A stretch of 64,000 nt of DNA from an uncultured Pelagibacteraceae bacterium (GTDB taxonomy: Bacteria; Pseudomonadota; Alphaproteobacteria; Pelagibacterales; Pelagibacteraceae), in the NCBI GenBank assembly GCA_902578775.1, contig CACHEF010000003.1, positions 1-64,000 of the forward strand, in the 5' to 3' direction. The notes beneath the pieces were generated by a model, which saw nothing but the letters and a program-made list of their open reading frames with translations, made no database searches and was not told the DNA's origin. The translations under genes and the position numbers were made by a program. Each line of letters begins with the position of its first letter. Positions within the stretch are counted from its first letter, which is position 1. Shown here in pieces: positions 8,019-16,296 of this stretch.

Positions 8019-9235
8019 TTTAAATCAAAAATTTTTTTACAATTATTAATACCTTCATTTAATTTATCTAAATCATCTTTGGTATTATAAACTCCTAATG
8101 ATGCTCGCGCACTTGCAGGTATACCCAATTTATCATGAAGTATTTGACAACAATGATGACCTGCTCTTATAGCCACTCCAGTTTCATCCAGAATAGTTGC
8201 AATATCATGTGAATGAACTCCTTCTACAGTAAAAGATAATACTCCACCTCGCTCTTTAGGATTTCCTATTAATTTCACGGAATTATTCTTTTTCAAAATT
8301 TCTTGTCCGTATTCTATTAATTCTTTTTCATGTTTAATTATATTTTCTATTCCAATACTTTCTAAAAACTTTATTGATTGATCAAAAGCAATGACTTGTG
8401 CTGTAGCCATTGTTCCAGCTTCATACTTGTTTGGAAGTTCTCCATAAGAAATTCTATCTTTTTTTACTTCACTTATCATTCCTCCACCTCCTTGATATGG
8501 TGGAAGTTGCTCTAGCCATTTCTTTTTTCCATATAGAACTCCAAGTCCTGTCGGACCATACATTTTGTGACATGATATTGCATAAAAATCACAATCTAAG
8601 TCTTGCATATCTAAATTTAAGTGTGGTCCCCCTTGACATCCATCTACTACAACGACGATATCCTTTGAGTGCGCTAATTGAGTTATCTCTTTGATTGGTA
8701 AAACTGCGCCAGTAACATTTGACAAATGAGTTATAGCTATTACTTTTGTTTTATTTGTAATTTCTTTCTCTATATTTTCTATTGGTATATCTCCATCTTC
8801 ATTTACCTCTGCAAACTTTATTTTTATATTTTTAGTTTTTCTTAAAAAATGCCATGGAACATAATTTGAATGATGCTCTAGTTCTGTAATTAAAATCTCA
8901 TCATTTGGTTCCAAGATTGCTTGACCCAGAGTATTAGCAACTAAATTTAAGGCTTCTGTAGCACCTTTAGTAAATACAATTTCATTTTTATCTTTTGCAT
9001 TTATATATTTTTGAACAGAAGTCCTTGTATTTTCATATAAATTTGTAGCTGCAACAGCTAAATAATGAATGCTTCTCCCTACATTTGAAAATTGTTTGGA
9101 GTAAAAATCGTTTATTCTGTCCAGAACTACTTTAGGTTTTTGAGATGAATTAGCACTATCCAAATAAACTAAATCATTATTTTGAATTTTTTCATCAAAA
9201 ATTGGAAATTCTTTTTTAATATTATCTATATTCAT
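8015..9235 (-). CDS. sufS: cysteine desulfurase SufS
   Basis: PLP-dependent class V aminotransferase-fold enzyme of 406 residues that converts cysteine to alanine and passes persulfide to a partner. The PLP lysine is K224 in SCHKMYGPTG. The persulfide loop is RAGHHCCQ, with C362 and C363, a group II (SufS/CsdA) arrangement rather than IscS. The start overlaps the sufD stop by 4 bases and its own stop overlaps sufU by 4 bases, consistent with coupled synthesis of the sulfur-mobilising pair. Confidence 0.97.
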   Translation of the reverse strand: MNIDNIKKEFPIFDEKIQNNDLVYLDSANSSQKPKVVLDRINDFYSKQFSNVGRSIHYLAVAATNLYENTRTSVQKYINAKDKNEIVFTKGATEALNLVANTLGQAILEPNDEILITELEHHSNYVPWHFLRKTKNIKIKFAEVNEDGDIPIENIEKEITNKTKVIAITHLSNVTGAVLPIKEITQLAHSKDIVVVVDGCQGGPHLNLDMQDLDCDFYAISCHKMYGPTGLGVLYGKKKWLEQLPPYQGGGGMISEVKKDRISYGELPNKYEAGTMATAQVIAFDQSIKFLESIGIENIIKHEKELIEYGQEILKKNNSVKLIGNPKERGGVLSFTVEGVHSHDIATILDETGVAIRAGHHCCQILHDKLGIPASARASLGVYNTKDDLDKLNEGINNCKKIFDLK

Positions 9236-10479
9236 TCTTTTAATCCAATAATAGTTTTTATTAAGTTTTTAATTTCTGGGTCAGTGATTTTTTCAACAAC
9301 ATCTAATAAAAATCCATTAATCAAGAGTTCTTTTGATTGTTGATAATTCAAACCACGAGACATTAAATAAAAAATTGAATTTTCATCCAAGCTACCAGAT
9401 GCTGATCCATGAGAACATTTTACATCATCAGCATAAATTTCTAATTCTGGTTTTGCATTAAACTCTGATGTTTCATCTAATAATATTGCTTTGCTTAATT
9501 GATACCCATCAGTTTTTTGCGCTTTTGAGTTTACATATATTCTTCCTTGATATGCAGATTTTGAATTTTTTCCAAGAACACTTTTGATGAGTTGATAACT
9601 TTTGGTTTTCTCAACTAAATGGTTAATTGTTGTTCTTATTTCGTGTTGCTGATTTTCCTTTAATGAAAATACTCCGTTAATAAAAGCAGAAGAATACTCA
9701 CCGTTTAGATTACAATTAATTTCATTCTTTAAATAATCTGAACCAGTAGATAATATAAACGTTTCTGAAACACTATTATTACCTTGATCAATATTATTAA
9801 AAGAATATTTTAAATTATCATTTCTAAATTTATCAATTTTATAATTTTTAAGGACTGAGTCTTTTTGTAAATCAAAATTATAAAAAATATTTATAAAATT
9901 TTTAGCTGTGTTATCAGCAAAATAATCAATTAGCTTTAAACAACTATTTTCACCTAATTCAAAATCTAATCTCAAATTGATATTAGTTGAATTTATTTTA
10001 TCATTTGTTGAATGATAAATTATCAATGGTTTCTTGAGAGAATAATTTTTTTTGATTAAAATTTTAAAAACTTTATCAGTAAATGCGCTATTTAAATCAA
10101 TTAATGAATTTTCATAATCAAATGTTATATCTTTTTTAATCTCATCAATTATTTCAATTTTATTTTGGTCTTCGAAGTTAAAATCAATTTTTTCAATTCT
10201 TCCATTAATAAAAATAATTTTATTATGCTCCAAACCATCAACTAAAATAGATGGATCAATTTTATTTGAGTGTGAGTAATCATTGAAAAAACTTAAATCG
10301 TTAATATTCTTTTTAATAATTTGACTAATATCTAAAAACTTCCAATCTTCTTGCTTTCTATTTGGAAAGCCTCTTTTTATGAAATTATTTAAAAAAATTT
10401 TTTTAAACTTAATTTCTTCATCAGAAAATTTTGAAATTTTTACTATTTTATCAAAGTCTGACTGTAGTTGCTCACTCAT
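9232..10479 (-). CDS. sufD: Fe-S scaffold subunit SufD
   Basis: Subunit of the SufB-SufC-SufD scaffold on which Fe-S clusters form, 415 residues. The C-terminal half has the beta-helix repeats and the conserved segment LEIYADDVKCSHGSASG that all SufB/SufD proteins share; its Cys and His are at the scaffold interface. The N-terminal 200 residues are A+T-biased and poorly conserved, as usual for SufD. sufC ends immediately before its start with no gap. Confidence 0.95.
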   Translation of the reverse strand: MSEQLQSDFDKIVKISKFSDEEIKFKKIFLNNFIKRGFPNRKQEDWKFLDISQIIKKNINDLSFFNDYSHSNKIDPSILVDGLEHNKIIFINGRIEKIDFNFEDQNKIEIIDEIKKDITFDYENSLIDLNSAFTDKVFKILIKKNYSLKKPLIIYHSTNDKINSTNINLRLDFELGENSCLKLIDYFADNTAKNFINIFYNFDLQKDSVLKNYKIDKFRNDNLKYSFNNIDQGNNSVSETFILSTGSDYLKNEINCNLNGEYSSAFINGVFSLKENQQHEIRTTINHLVEKTKSYQLIKSVLGKNSKSAYQGRIYVNSKAQKTDGYQLSKAILLDETSEFNAKPELEIYADDVKCSHGSASGSLDENSIFYLMSRGLNYQQSKELLINGFLLDVVEKITDPEIKNLIKTIIGLKE

Positions 10480-11214
10480 TTAATTAAAACTTTCGTATCC
10501 TTTTTTTTCTAATTCGATTGCTAATTCTGGACCACCAGATTTAATTATTTTTCCATTCATCAGAACATGAACAAAGTCAGGTTTAATGTAATCTAATAAT
10601 CTTTGATAATGGGTTATTATTAAAAAAGAATTTTTTTTATTTCTAAGAGTGTTCACACCGTCCGCAACTATCTTTAAAGCATCTATATCAAGTCCAGAGT
10701 CTGTTTCATCTAAAATGGATAATTTTGGGGCTAACATTGACATTTGCAGAATTTCATTTTTCTTTTTTTCTCCACCTGAAAACCCAACATTCAATTGTCT
10801 ATTCAGTTTTTCTTCATCAAATTTTAATTCTTTAGCTTTTTCTTTAACAAGTTTTAAAAATTCAATCGCATCTAACTCTTTCTCTCCTCTTGCTTTTCTT
10901 ATTGCATTTAATGATGTTTTTAAAAATATGTTTGTATTGACACCAGGAATTTCTAATGGATATTGGAAAGCCAAAAATATTCCTTTGTGTGCTCTTTCTT
11001 CGGTCTCAAGATCAAACAAATTTTTATTTTCAAATAAGATTTCACCTGATACTTCATACCCATTTTTTCCTGATAGAATGTTAGATAATGTGCTTTTTCC
11101 TGAACCGTTTGGGCCCATAATTGCATGAACTTCGCCAGGGTTTATATTCAGTGAAAAACCCTTTAAAATTGATTTGTTCTCGACATTCGCATTTAAATTA
11201 CTTATTTTAAGCAT
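10480..11214 (-). CDS. sufC: Suf ATPase SufC
   Basis: ABC-type ATPase of 244 residues that drives conformational changes in the SufBCD scaffold; cytosolic, with no membrane partner. Walker A is GPNGSGKST near residues 34-42, the ABC signature is FSGGEKKKNEI near 150, and the Walker B/D-loop region is LSILDETDSGLDIDA. The ATG overlaps the sufB stop by 1 base in a TAATG arrangement. Confidence 0.97.
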   Translation of the reverse strand: MLKISNLNANVENKSILKGFSLNINPGEVHAIMGPNGSGKSTLSNILSGKNGYEVSGEILFENKNLFDLETEERAHKGIFLAFQYPLEIPGVNTNIFLKTSLNAIRKARGEKELDAIEFLKLVKEKAKELKFDEEKLNRQLNVGFSGGEKKKNEILQMSMLAPKLSILDETDSGLDIDALKIVADGVNTLRNKKNSFLIITHYQRLLDYIKPDFVHVLMNGKIIKSGGPELAIELEKKGYESFN

Positions 11215-12656
11215 TAACCAACACTCCCCTCTAAGCTGATACCTACAAGTTTCTGAGCTTCAACTGCAAACTCCATTGGTAATTGTTGCAGCACTTCCTT
11301 ACAAAAACCATTAACAATTAATCCTACAGCTTCTTCAGGATTAAGTCCTCTTTGTTGACAATAATGTAATTGTTCTTCACTTATTTTTGATGTTGTAGCT
11401 TCATGAGCAATATTGGAGTCAAAATTTTTATTTTTGATATAAGGAACAGTATGAGCTCCACATTTATTTCCCATTAATAAAGAGTCACATTGTGTATAAT
11501 TGCTAGAATTTTTAGCTTTTGAATTAATATCTACTAAACCTCTGTAAGTCATATCAGAAAATCCAGCACTTATTCCTTTTGAAATAATTTTGCTTTTAGT
11601 ATTTTTTCCTAAATGAATCATCTTTGTGCCAGTGTCTGCCTTTTGATGATTATTGGTAATTGCTATAGAATAAAACTCACCAATTGAATTATCACCTTTT
11701 AATATGCAGCTTGGATATTTCCAAGTTATAGCTGAACCTGTCTCGACTTGTGTCCAAGAAATCTTAGAATTATTTCCCTTACATAATCCTCTCTTAGTTA
11801 CAAAATTATAAATTCCTCCTTTGCCATTTTCATCGCCAGGATACCAATTTTGAACAGTTGAATATTTTATTTCTGCATCATCTAAAGCTATTAATTCAAC
11901 ATTAGCTGCATGCAACTGATTTTCATCTCTCATTGGTGCAGTACAACCTTCCAGGTAACTTACATAGCTTCCTTTATCAGCTATAATTAATGTTCTCTCG
12001 AATTGTCCAGTTTCAGATGCATTGATTCTAAAATATGTTGAAAGTTCCATCGGACATCTTACTCCTTCTGGAATATAAACAAATGATCCATCAGTAAAAA
12101 CAGCAGAGTTTAGTGTAGCAAAGAAATGATCAGTAACTGGTATTACTGTACCTAAATATTTTTTTACAAGATCAGGATGTTTTTGAATTGCCTCTGACAT
12201 TGAACAAAAAATTATTCCATGTTTAGTCAACTCACCTTTAAAAGTAGTTGCAACTGAAACAGAGTCGAACACAGCATCTACAGCAATTCCATTTAATCTT
12301 GCTTGTTCTTGTAATGGAATTCCAAGTTTTTTATATGTATCTAAAAGTTTAGGATCAAGCTCATCTAGACTTTTTGGCTTATCCTTCATGCTTTTTGGTG
12401 CTGAATAATAATATAAATCTTGATAGTCAATTTTAGGATATTTTGGTTTTTGCCAATTAGGTTCTTTTAAAAGCTTTAATCTCTCGAAAGCATTTAATCT
12501 AAAGTCTAACATCCATTGTGGCTCTTTTTTGATATTAGAAATAAACTTTATAACATCTTCGTTTAACCCTTTCGGGGCTTTAATATTTTCTATATCAGTA
12601 GTAAAACCGTATTTATAATCTTTTAACTTTTCTATGTCTTTTTCTCTAGTGTCCAT
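11214..12656 (-). CDS. sufB: Fe-S scaffold subunit SufB
   Basis: Main scaffold subunit for cluster assembly, 480 residues, close to the normal length of about 490. Conserved blocks include [18 protein letters not shown], the [19 protein letters not shown] segment and a near-C-terminal [20 protein letters not shown]. It is the first structural gene after the regulator iscR, with 2 bases between them, so both come from the same promoter. It is the slowest-evolving gene in the operon. Confidence 0.97.
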   Translation of the reverse strand: MDTREKDIEKLKDYKYGFTTDIENIKAPKGLNEDVIKFISNIKKEPQWMLDFRLNAFERLKLLKEPNWQKPKYPKIDYQDLYYYSAPKSMKDKPKSLDELDPKLLDTYKKLGIPLQEQARLNGIAVDAVFDSVSVATTFKGELTKHGIIFCSMSEAIQKHPDLVKKYLGTVIPVTDHFFATLNSAVFTDGSFVYIPEGVRCPMELSTYFRINASETGQFERTLIIADKGSYVSYLEGCTAPMRDENQLHAANVELIALDDAEIKYSTVQNWYPGDENGKGGIYNFVTKRGLCKGNNSKISWTQVETGSAITWKYPSCILKGDNSIGEFYSIAITNNHQKADTGTKMIHLGKNTKSKIISKGISAGFSDMTYRGLVDINSKAKNSSNYTQCDSLLMGNKCGAHTVPYIKNKNFDSNIAHEATTSKISEEQLHYCQQRGLNPEEAVGLIVNGFCKEVLQQLPMEFAVEAQKLVGISLEGSVG

Positions 12657-12658
12657 AT

Positions 12659-13084
12659 TTAAATTCTTCTCTCAGAATTATCTTTAATAAGATCTTCTAA
12701 ACTTTTTTTTTCAAAAAAATCATTAATATGATTTTCAAGCTCATCCCATAAATTATGAGTTAAACATTTTGTAGATTTACCATTGCAGCTCTTTTTAGAC
12801 TCTTTTTTGCACTGAACAGTTTTAACCTTTTCATCTACAGCATCAAAAATATTAGTAAGTTTTATCTCTTTAGCTTTTTTGTTTAAAACATAACCACCTT
12901 GATTTCCTCTAACACTTTGAACAATCTCTTTTTTTCTAAGCTTAAAAAAAATTTGTTCCAAGTAATCGAGGGAAATACCTTGTCTAAGTGAAATGTCTCT
13001 TAGGGATACAGGGTTAATATTATTAAACCTCGCAAGATCCGCTAAAGCCATTACTGCATATCTACCTTTAGATGTAAGTTTCAT
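12659..13084 (-). CDS. iscR: Rrf2-family Fe-S regulator IscR
   Basis: Winged-helix regulator of 141 residues that senses Fe-S status. The N-terminus [18 protein letters not shown] and the recognition region are typical. The cluster-binding cysteines are C92, C100 and C107 followed by LTH (H110), spaced x7 and x6 rather than x5 and x5 as in E. coli IscR. The final cysteine with LTHNLW is the IscR form, not the RirA or NsrR form. It heads the suf operon and a strong match to the IscR type-1 operator lies over its own promoter, so autorepression by the cluster-bound form is the natural reading. Confidence 0.93.
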   Translation of the reverse strand: MKLTSKGRYAVMALADLARFNNINPVSLRDISLRQGISLDYLEQIFFKLRKKEIVQSVRGNQGGYVLNKKAKEIKLTNIFDAVDEKVKTVQCKKESKKSCNGKSTKCLTHNLWDELENHINDFFEKKSLEDLIKDNSERRI

Positions 13085-13101
13085 AATCCGCTATTTTACT
13101 G

Positions 13102-13130
13102 GGTATATATAAACCCGACTAAAATAGTCA
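13102..13130 (-). promoter_or_regulatory. iscR-suf promoter
   Basis: Reading leftwards, TTGACT (13125-13130) is followed after 16 bases by TATATA (13103-13108); an 18-base spacer would give TATACC. The start of transcription would fall about 10 bases before the iscR ATG at 13084, so the leader is very short. This would drive iscR and the seven suf genes. Confidence 0.7.
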
Positions 13131-13134
13131 AGTA
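13110..13134 (-). promoter_or_regulatory. IscR type-1 operator over the suf promoter
   Basis: A 25-base site on the minus strand runs ATACTTGACT, ATTTT, AGTCGGGTTT. Against the E. coli IscR type-1 consensus as I recall it (ATASYYGACT, RWWWY, AGTCRRSTAT), all positions agree except one near the 3' end. The dyad GACT/AGTC is intact. The site covers the -35 box and most of the spacer, a position suited to repression. Confidence 0.75.
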
Positions 13135-13192
13135 TCTTAAAGAAAAAAATACTAACATTTTGTCACGCAGTTGTGATAAACCTAATTTTTTT

Positions 13193-13209
13193 TTGAGAAT
13201 GATACTCAA
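13193..13209. promoter_or_regulatory. Fur-box-like palindrome
   Basis: TTGAG-AATGATA-CTCAA, a perfect 5-base inverted repeat around 7 bases, ends 8 bases before the ATG of the alpha/beta hydrolase gene. Its core matches 12 of 15 positions of the classic Fur repeat TGATAATGATTATCA. A possible promoter, TTGTCA (13160-13165) with a weak -10 at 13183-13188, would place the transcript start inside it. Family of the binding regulator is inference. Confidence 0.4.
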
Positions 13210-13217
13210 TAACAATT

Positions 13218-13874
13218 ATGGATAACAAAATTTTAGAAATTTTTATACCTGGGCCTGCAGGCAGACTTGAGGCTAAATATTTTAAGAGTAAAAAAAATAC
13301 TTCACCAGTTGCTTTAGTATTGCAACCACATCCACAATATGGAGGCACTATGAATAATAAAGTGGTGGTAGACATTTTTAAAACATTTGTAGAAAATGAT
13401 TTTTCAGTCTGTAGGGTTAATTTTAGAGGTGTTGGTAAAAGTGATGGTGAGTTTGATAATGGACAGGGTGAATTAGCTGATGCAGCAGCAGCCTTGGATT
13501 GGCTTGAAAGAGAAAATTTTGACAATTCTCAATGTTGGGTTTCTGGTTTTTCATTTGGGTCTTTAATTGCAATGCAATTATTAATGCGTAGACCTGAAAT
13601 AAATAGATTTATAGCAATTTCACCTCAACCAAATGTTTATGATTTTTCATTTTTATCACCATGTCCCACTTCTGGGATGATGATTTATGGAAAAAAAGAC
13701 GAACTTGTTCCTTTAGAGTATATTAATGAGTTAAATAAAAGATTGAGCTCTCAAAAAGGAATTAAAGTTGAATTCCAAGCTGTGTCAGAAGCTAATCATT
13801 TTTTTTCTAAAAATGAAGATCAATTAATTAAATATTTAGATAAGTATATTAAAAAAGAGACTGCTTTATATTAA
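13218..13874 (+). CDS. alpha/beta hydrolase (COG2945 type)
   Basis: Soluble serine hydrolase of 218 residues. The nucleophile elbow is GFSFG (Ser in WVSGFSFGSLIAM), with the oxyanion region HPQYGGTMNNKV near the N-terminus, a YGKKDELVPLEY loop carrying the acid, and ANHFF near the C-terminus carrying the histidine. This length and the HP-x-GGTMNNKVV motif fit the COG2945 family of small alpha/beta hydrolases. The natural substrate is not known. The gene is divergent from iscR and overlaps the convergent anmK by four bases (TTAA, a stop on both strands). Confidence 0.85.
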   Translation: MDNKILEIFIPGPAGRLEAKYFKSKKNTSPVALVLQPHPQYGGTMNNKVVVDIFKTFVENDFSVCRVNFRGVGKSDGEFDNGQGELADAAAALDWLERENFDNSQCWVSGFSFGSLIAMQLLMRRPEINRFIAISPQPNVYDFSFLSPCPTSGMMIYGKKDELVPLEYINELNKRLSSQKGIKVEFQAVSEANHFFSKNEDQLIKYLDKYIKKETALY

Positions 13875-15019
13875 AAATTTTTAATTAATATACCCCCAGT
13901 ACATGGATCTTTACAACCAGTTGTGCCAGGGAAGGAAATTGGTAATTTTAAAAGAGACCTTATTGCCAGATAACCAAAAGCTTGTGACTCAACAAAATCT
14001 CCATCAATTCCATATTTATCAATTAGTTCAATATTTATTTTTTCAAAATTTTTTTTTATATTTTCCAACAGATATTTATTTTTTCGTCCTCCTCCACAAA
14101 CTAACCAATTATTAGTTCTTGGCTGTGCCTGTGCTTGAACATATTTCATCCCGTCAGCTACAAGCGCAGCAGTAAAATTAGTAATAGTTGCAGCACCATT
14201 TTCTAATGAAAGACCTTTTGCGAAAAATATGTCATAGTCTTTAATATCTAAAGATTTTTGATAATTTGAATCTTCTGAAAAATTTTCTAAAGCTTGATTT
14301 AAAACTAATTCATCAACTATGCCAGATCTTGCTATTGAACCATCTTTATCATATTTCTTTTTAGAATTTTTTCTAATCCATTCATCTATAAGACAATTAC
14401 CGGGACCAATGTCATAAGCTTTAATTTCATTTTTAATTTGCCCTAAATTTTTCCAATCTACTGTAGAAGTAATGTTTGAAATTCCACCAATATTTAAAAT
14501 ATATAAGGGAAATCCCAAATCAGATTTTTTATTAATTAAATTTGCAAGAATGTTATGAAAAAGTGGTGTTAAAGGAGCTCCCTGCCCTCCATTGTCTAAG
14601 TCATTTTGTCTAAAATCATAAACAACCTTTTTTTTTGTTAGTTGAGATAATAATTTTCCATTACCCAGTTGTTTAGTAATTTTTATTTCTGGATTATGAA
14701 ATATTGTTTGACCGTGAAATCCTATTAAATCTAATGGGTATTCAAACATTTCAAGTGTTTCATTTACAGCCTCAGCATGAAATATTGTAATATCTCTCTC
14801 TAAATCTTTGATTTCCTCTAAATGTTTTTTAAAGTTATCTAGATTTGTGATTTTTTCCCTTAAATTCAGTAGTTTTTGAAGTATTTCATTATTATATTCA
14901 ATATACCTATCTAAAATTGATATGAATTCCTTATGACCATCTGACTTAATAATAGATACATCTACTCCATCTAATGAAGTACCACTCATAAGGCCCATAG
15001 CTGTATATATTTTACCCAT
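13871..15019 (-). CDS. anmK: anhydro-N-acetylmuramic acid kinase
   Basis: Peptidoglycan-recycling enzyme of 382 residues that hydrolyses and phosphorylates 1,6-anhydro-MurNAc to MurNAc-6-phosphate. The sugar-kinase phosphate motif MSGTSLDGVDVSI lies at the start, followed by GFHGQTIFHNP, the NIGGISNIT adenosine region and the DIGPGNCLIDEW segment; VCGGGRKN and ESQAFGYLAIRSL close the fold. In other alphaproteobacteria anmK is also divergent from tyrS, as here, with 47 bases between the two starts. Confidence 0.95.
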   Translation of the reverse strand: MGKIYTAMGLMSGTSLDGVDVSIIKSDGHKEFISILDRYIEYNNEILQKLLNLREKITNLDNFKKHLEEIKDLERDITIFHAEAVNETLEMFEYPLDLIGFHGQTIFHNPEIKITKQLGNGKLLSQLTKKKVVYDFRQNDLDNGGQGAPLTPLFHNILANLINKKSDLGFPLYILNIGGISNITSTVDWKNLGQIKNEIKAYDIGPGNCLIDEWIRKNSKKKYDKDGSIARSGIVDELVLNQALENFSEDSNYQKSLDIKDYDIFFAKGLSLENGAATITNFTAALVADGMKYVQAQAQPRTNNWLVCGGGRKNKYLLENIKKNFEKINIELIDKYGIDGDFVESQAFGYLAIRSLLKLPISFPGTTGCKDPCTGGILIKNF

Positions 15020-15066
15020 TCTTATTTTTTTTTATTAAATAATGTATATTGTGGAACTATAGACCT

Positions 15067-16296
15067 ATGAATAAATTTTTAAAAGAATTTAAAGATAGAG
15101 GTTTTTTCTATCAATGTACTAGTGAGGAAGAATTATCTAAATTATTAGATAAAGAAAAAATCAATGGATATATAGGTTTTGATTGTACAGCTGAGAGCCT
15201 TCATGTTGGAAGTCTTCTTCAAATAATGTGTTTAAGATTACTTCAAAAACATGGTCATAGACCCATTGTATTATTAGGTGGTGGAACAACTAGAATTGGT
15301 GATCCATCAGGTAAGGATAAAACAAGAAAAATATTAAAAGAAAAAGAAATAGATAAAAATATAAAGAATATAGAAAAAATAATTAAAAATTTTTTAGATA
15401 TTAAAAATCCAAAAACAAAACCAATTTTTGTAAATAATTATTCTTGGCTTAAAGACTTAAATTATATTTCTTTTTTGAGAGATATAGGAAAGCATTTTAC
15501 AATAAATAAAATGTTAAGTTTTGATAGTGTAAAAACAAGATTAGAAAGAGAACAGTCTCTTAGTTATATGGAATTTAATTATATGATACTTCAAGCTTAT
15601 GACTTTCTAGAATTAAATAAAAAGAAAAATTGTACACTTCAAATTGGTGGTTCGGACCAGTGGGGAAATATTGTGAATGGTGTTGAGCTTACAAAAAGAT
15701 ATACAAACAAACAAGTATATGGCTTAACGACTCCATTGATTACATTGGCCTCCGGGGCTAAGATGGGTAAAACTGAACATGGAGCAATTTGGTTAGACAA
15801 AAAATTTTTACCTGCGTATGATTATTGGCAATTTTGGAGGAACACAGATGATAGAGATGTCATTAAATTTTTAAAAATTTTTACTGATCTTGAAATAAGT
15901 AAAATTGATATTTTAAAGGATAGTAATATTAATGAATTAAAAATCTTGTTAGCAAATAAAGCTACGGCAATGCTACATGGTAAAAAAGCTGCTGAAAATT
16001 CAGAACGAGCCGCAAGAGAAGCTTTTTCAGGTAATTCTCTTGGTACTAATTTACCATCAGTAAAAATTAAATCAAAAGAACTGGATAAACAGATGATTAT
16101 TATGGATCTTCTAATTTTATCAAAATTAGAATATTCAAAAAGTGAAATTAGAAGATTATTTAAAGGTAATGCTATAAAGATAAATGATAAGCTTATTAAA
16201 GATGAAAAATTTATTATTAAAAAAGAGTTATTTAATAAAAATTACTTAAAACTTTCTATTGGAAAAAAAAGACACCTCAAAATTGAGATTGTTTAA
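15067..16296 (+). CDS. tyrS: tyrosyl-tRNA synthetase
   Basis: Class I aminoacyl-tRNA synthetase of about 409 residues. The HIGH signature appears as HVGS in CTAESLHVGSLLQI, tyrosine recognition as GGSDQWGNIVNG, and KMSKS as KMGKT in GAKMGKTEHGAIWL. A C-terminal S4-like RNA-binding domain occupies roughly the last 65 residues. The ATG at 15067 is preferred to one 18 bases upstream, since MNKFLKEFKDRGF matches the usual TyrS N-terminus. Its stop overlaps the convergent AsmA-like gene by four bases (TTAA). Confidence 0.95.
   Translation: MNKFLKEFKDRGFFYQCTSEEELSKLLDKEKINGYIGFDCTAESLHVGSLLQIMCLRLLQKHGHRPIVLLGGGTTRIGDPSGKDKTRKILKEKEIDKNIKNIEKIIKNFLDIKNPKTKPIFVNNYSWLKDLNYISFLRDIGKHFTINKMLSFDSVKTRLEREQSLSYMEFNYMILQAYDFLELNKKKNCTLQIGGSDQWGNIVNGVELTKRYTNKQVYGLTTPLITLASGAKMGKTEHGAIWLDKKFLPAYDYWQFWRNTDDRDVIKFLKIFTDLEISKIDILKDSNINELKILLANKATAMLHGKKAAENSERAAREAFSGNSLGTNLPSVKIKSKELDKQMIIMDLLILSKLEYSKSEIRRLFKGNAIKINDKLIKDEKFIIKKELFNKNYLKLSIGKKRHLKIEIV

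Noticed and set aside
10649-11128. Long open frame antisense to sufC (159 codons)
   Set aside because: It is a mirror of a highly conserved gene; its composition is Ser/Phe/Asn-rich with no domain. Not a gene.
13163-13525. Open frame antisense to the alpha/beta hydrolase start
   Set aside because: Covers the promoter and operator region of iscR and the hydrolase and has low-complexity content; treated as a shadow.
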